Source of the DNA: Xiphophorus maculatus
Taxonomy: Eukaryota > Chordata > Actinopteri > Cyprinodontiformes > Poeciliidae
NCBI RefSeq assembly: GCF_002775205.1
Contig: NC_036456.1
Location: 12,489,463-12,553,462 of the forward strand
DNA length: 64,000 nucleotides
Direction: 5' to 3'
In this document: positions 62,301 to 64,000 of the stretch, one piece after another
How positions within the stretch are numbered: position 1 is the stretch's first letter
How the letters are laid out: each line of letters begins with the position of its first letter
Notes under the pieces: model-generated
Told to the model about the DNA's origin: nothing
What the model saw: the letters and a program-made list of their open reading frames with translations, nothing else
Databases searched by the model: none
Made by a program: the position numbers and the translations under genes

Positions 62301-62571
62301 CCTCTTAAAGCGTTTACTCTGCCTACATCCCCCAGAATGCAGTGCGGTTCTGGATTGCAGTTCAGCAAATATTCTATATACTGAATACTTTATCAGATGT
62401 ACTATCTAGTTTTATTACGACGGTTACTGTTGCCGAGTTATTCTCCGGTGCTATTTTAACCATTCATTTTCTGCTCCACCTGTATCCATTGGAAGCAAAA
62501 ATTCTCTTTTAAATGAACACTTATCCAAAGTCTTTCACAAATACCAATTTTAAGTTCAGTCCTCAACGTCC

Positions 62572-62880
62572 ATCCATCATCTTCCACTTATTCGGGGTCG
62601 GGTCGGGTCAGGCTTAGGCCCAGACTTTCCCCTCCCCCGCCACTTGGGGCCAGATCCTCCAGGGAAATCTCATGTTGGAGCCCAGACAACCTGCAGAGGA
62701 AACTCATTATGGCCGCTGTTGTATCTGCAGTCTCATTCTTTCGGTCACCTCCCATAGATGCGTGAATACCGTAGATCGACTGGTAAATCAAAAGTTTTGC
62801 CTTTGAGCTCAACTCTTTCTTCACCAGGACAGACCGGTAGAGCTCCCGCATCATTGCAGAGGGCGCAAACCAAGCCGCCT
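62572..62880 (-). pseudogene. Decayed non-LTR retrotransposon reverse-transcriptase fragment
   Basis: On the minus strand, 62854 to 62588 translates to a phrase typical of the C-terminal RT region of teleost LINEs (YRSVLVKKELSSKAKLLIYQ). It then runs into an altered stretch ending SFLCRLSGL. The TCCATCCATC edge at 62572 is common at the ends of these copies. The assignment to an RTE/Rex-like clade is tentative. It is too short and altered to be active. Confidence 0.6.
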
Positions 62881-64000
62881 ATCGATCGCTCTCATTCATG
62901 AACAAGACCTGAGTTACTTCAACTCCTCCAGAGCACCAAATAAAGCGCTTTACAAGAGACACTGGCACAGCAGACAGAGTTTGTACTTTAAAGAGAAAAG
63001 GGGAGAGAGTGCCAGGTGTGTATCAGAAGTGTCCGTTGTTTTAGGCCCTCATGTAAACATTCATTTTATTAAACATCACTATAATTGCTTGAAGAGTTTA
63101 CCACCATTATAGAAACAAGATTTGCAGGAATCGATTATTCAATAGGAAATATCCGCAATCAGAAATCAAGCTCAGTGGGAGAAATTGCAAATGGAGCTTT
63201 GAACAGAGATGAGAATTGAGCAGAATAGCATAGAAAAGCAATGGCAAGCTTGTATTTTTCATGAACGATAGAAATAAATCATAAAAATACTCAAATCTCA
63301 TGTATAATTCAATTGTTTATTTCCTGACTATTTTACAGCCAATTTATTGACTGCGGCTCCGCATCCATGACAGCTTAATAGGACTATGCCTGCTGATCAA
63401 ACCAAAATACCTCTTTAAAATTTAAAACTGTGATCTGAAAGGGTCACAAGAAGAACAGTGAGTGAAATGGTCTTTTAGTTTTCAACAGAGTAGATTGCAA
63501 CTTCTCTGTCAGTAATTCCAAAAACAGAACAAGAAAAGGAGTCAGACAAAAACCTAAGCTGTGACGTGGCAAATCAAAGATAAATGGCATAATTTAAAAA
63601 TAAATAAATTAAATACTCATCCAGACTTGCAAAATGTTGAAGTCAAATTATATTCTTTTCCAAATTTTTCAAGGATGCGTCAGAGCCTTGTGTAAATATT
63701 TTCACAGATAGAAAAGACGAGATCAAGATTATGATATTCAGTTTAACACAGTATACCAGGCAGACTGTATGGGTAGACTGCAAGCAAGATGAAACATAGG
63801 TAACAAAGTGATTTAAAGTGCTCTGAAAGCCATTTTATTTGATAAAGCCAATATTTGCAAGAGCTGCAGAACATATCCAAGAAAAATATAAACGTGCACA
63901 ATAATAATATTGTAATGATAGTTTACAATATTTCAGTTGCTGTGTCTTTATTACCTGCATCTGATTAAAATAGCAGTCCCAACTGGATGAACTCTTACTG

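Larger units (their letters stand above)
59064..64000. other. dvl2 first intron; exon 1 not found
   Basis: The minus strand was read for the start of the DIX domain (the KVIYHLDEEETPY type of phrase) and nothing matched. A GC-richer block at 61500-61960 has open frames on the minus strand without recognised motifs. The LINE fragment at 62572-62880 is the only identified item. Confidence 0.5.

Overview
The window is nuclear DNA from a ray-finned (teleost) fish. Small exons with clean GT/AG borders, long AT-rich introns, several repeat families typical of teleosts, and the neighbouring pair ACADVL-DVL2 (also adjacent in mammals) all point that way. I cannot name the species.

Layout, left to right. 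(1) 3.1-6.6 kb, minus strand: two coding exons of a PLAC8/cornifelin-like cysteine-rich protein. Its last exon lies beyond the left edge, and a likely non-coding first exon sits near 15.7 kb. (2) 6.6-21 kb: no coding gene recognised. The stretch holds dispersed repeats, CTCF-like motifs and a compound CT/TA microsatellite. (3) 21.3-25.7 kb, plus strand: a class A GPCR related to the fish odorant receptor 131-2-like group. A second exon 3.3 kb downstream probably supplies the C-terminal tail. (4) 28.3-41.1 kb, minus strand: the complete ACADVL gene (very long-chain acyl-CoA dehydrogenase), 20 exons joining in frame to 659 residues. (5) 43.3 to beyond 64 kb, minus strand: DVL2 (dishevelled 2). 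Fourteen exons join in frame to 709 residues from the second half of the DIX domain to the stop. Exon 1 was not found and is probably off the right edge.

The most striking object is a 5.84-kb DIRS-type tyrosine-recombinase retrotransposon at 52114-57957, in the DVL2 intron that splits the DIX domain and in the same orientation as DVL2. It has 168-bp inverted terminal repeats that read as identical, an internal complementary region equal to its two termini joined head to tail, and gag, RT-RNase H-methyltransferase and tyrosine-recombinase coding regions. The polymerase frame is broken at a homopolymer of seven A. Other mobile DNA includes a piggyBac-like MITE flanked by TTAA, a palindromic Tc1-like mini-element, a tRNA-derived SINE with intact A and B boxes, LINE tails, a LINE reverse-transcriptase relic and a helix-turn-helix transposase relic.

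The genes are not an operon and show no shared pathway. ACADVL acts in mitochondrial fat oxidation, DVL2 in cytoplasmic Wnt signalling, the GPCR at the cell surface, and the PLAC8-like protein is probably membrane-associated. Exon borders were read by eye from splice consensus, reading-frame continuity and remembered family sequences; no alignment was run.
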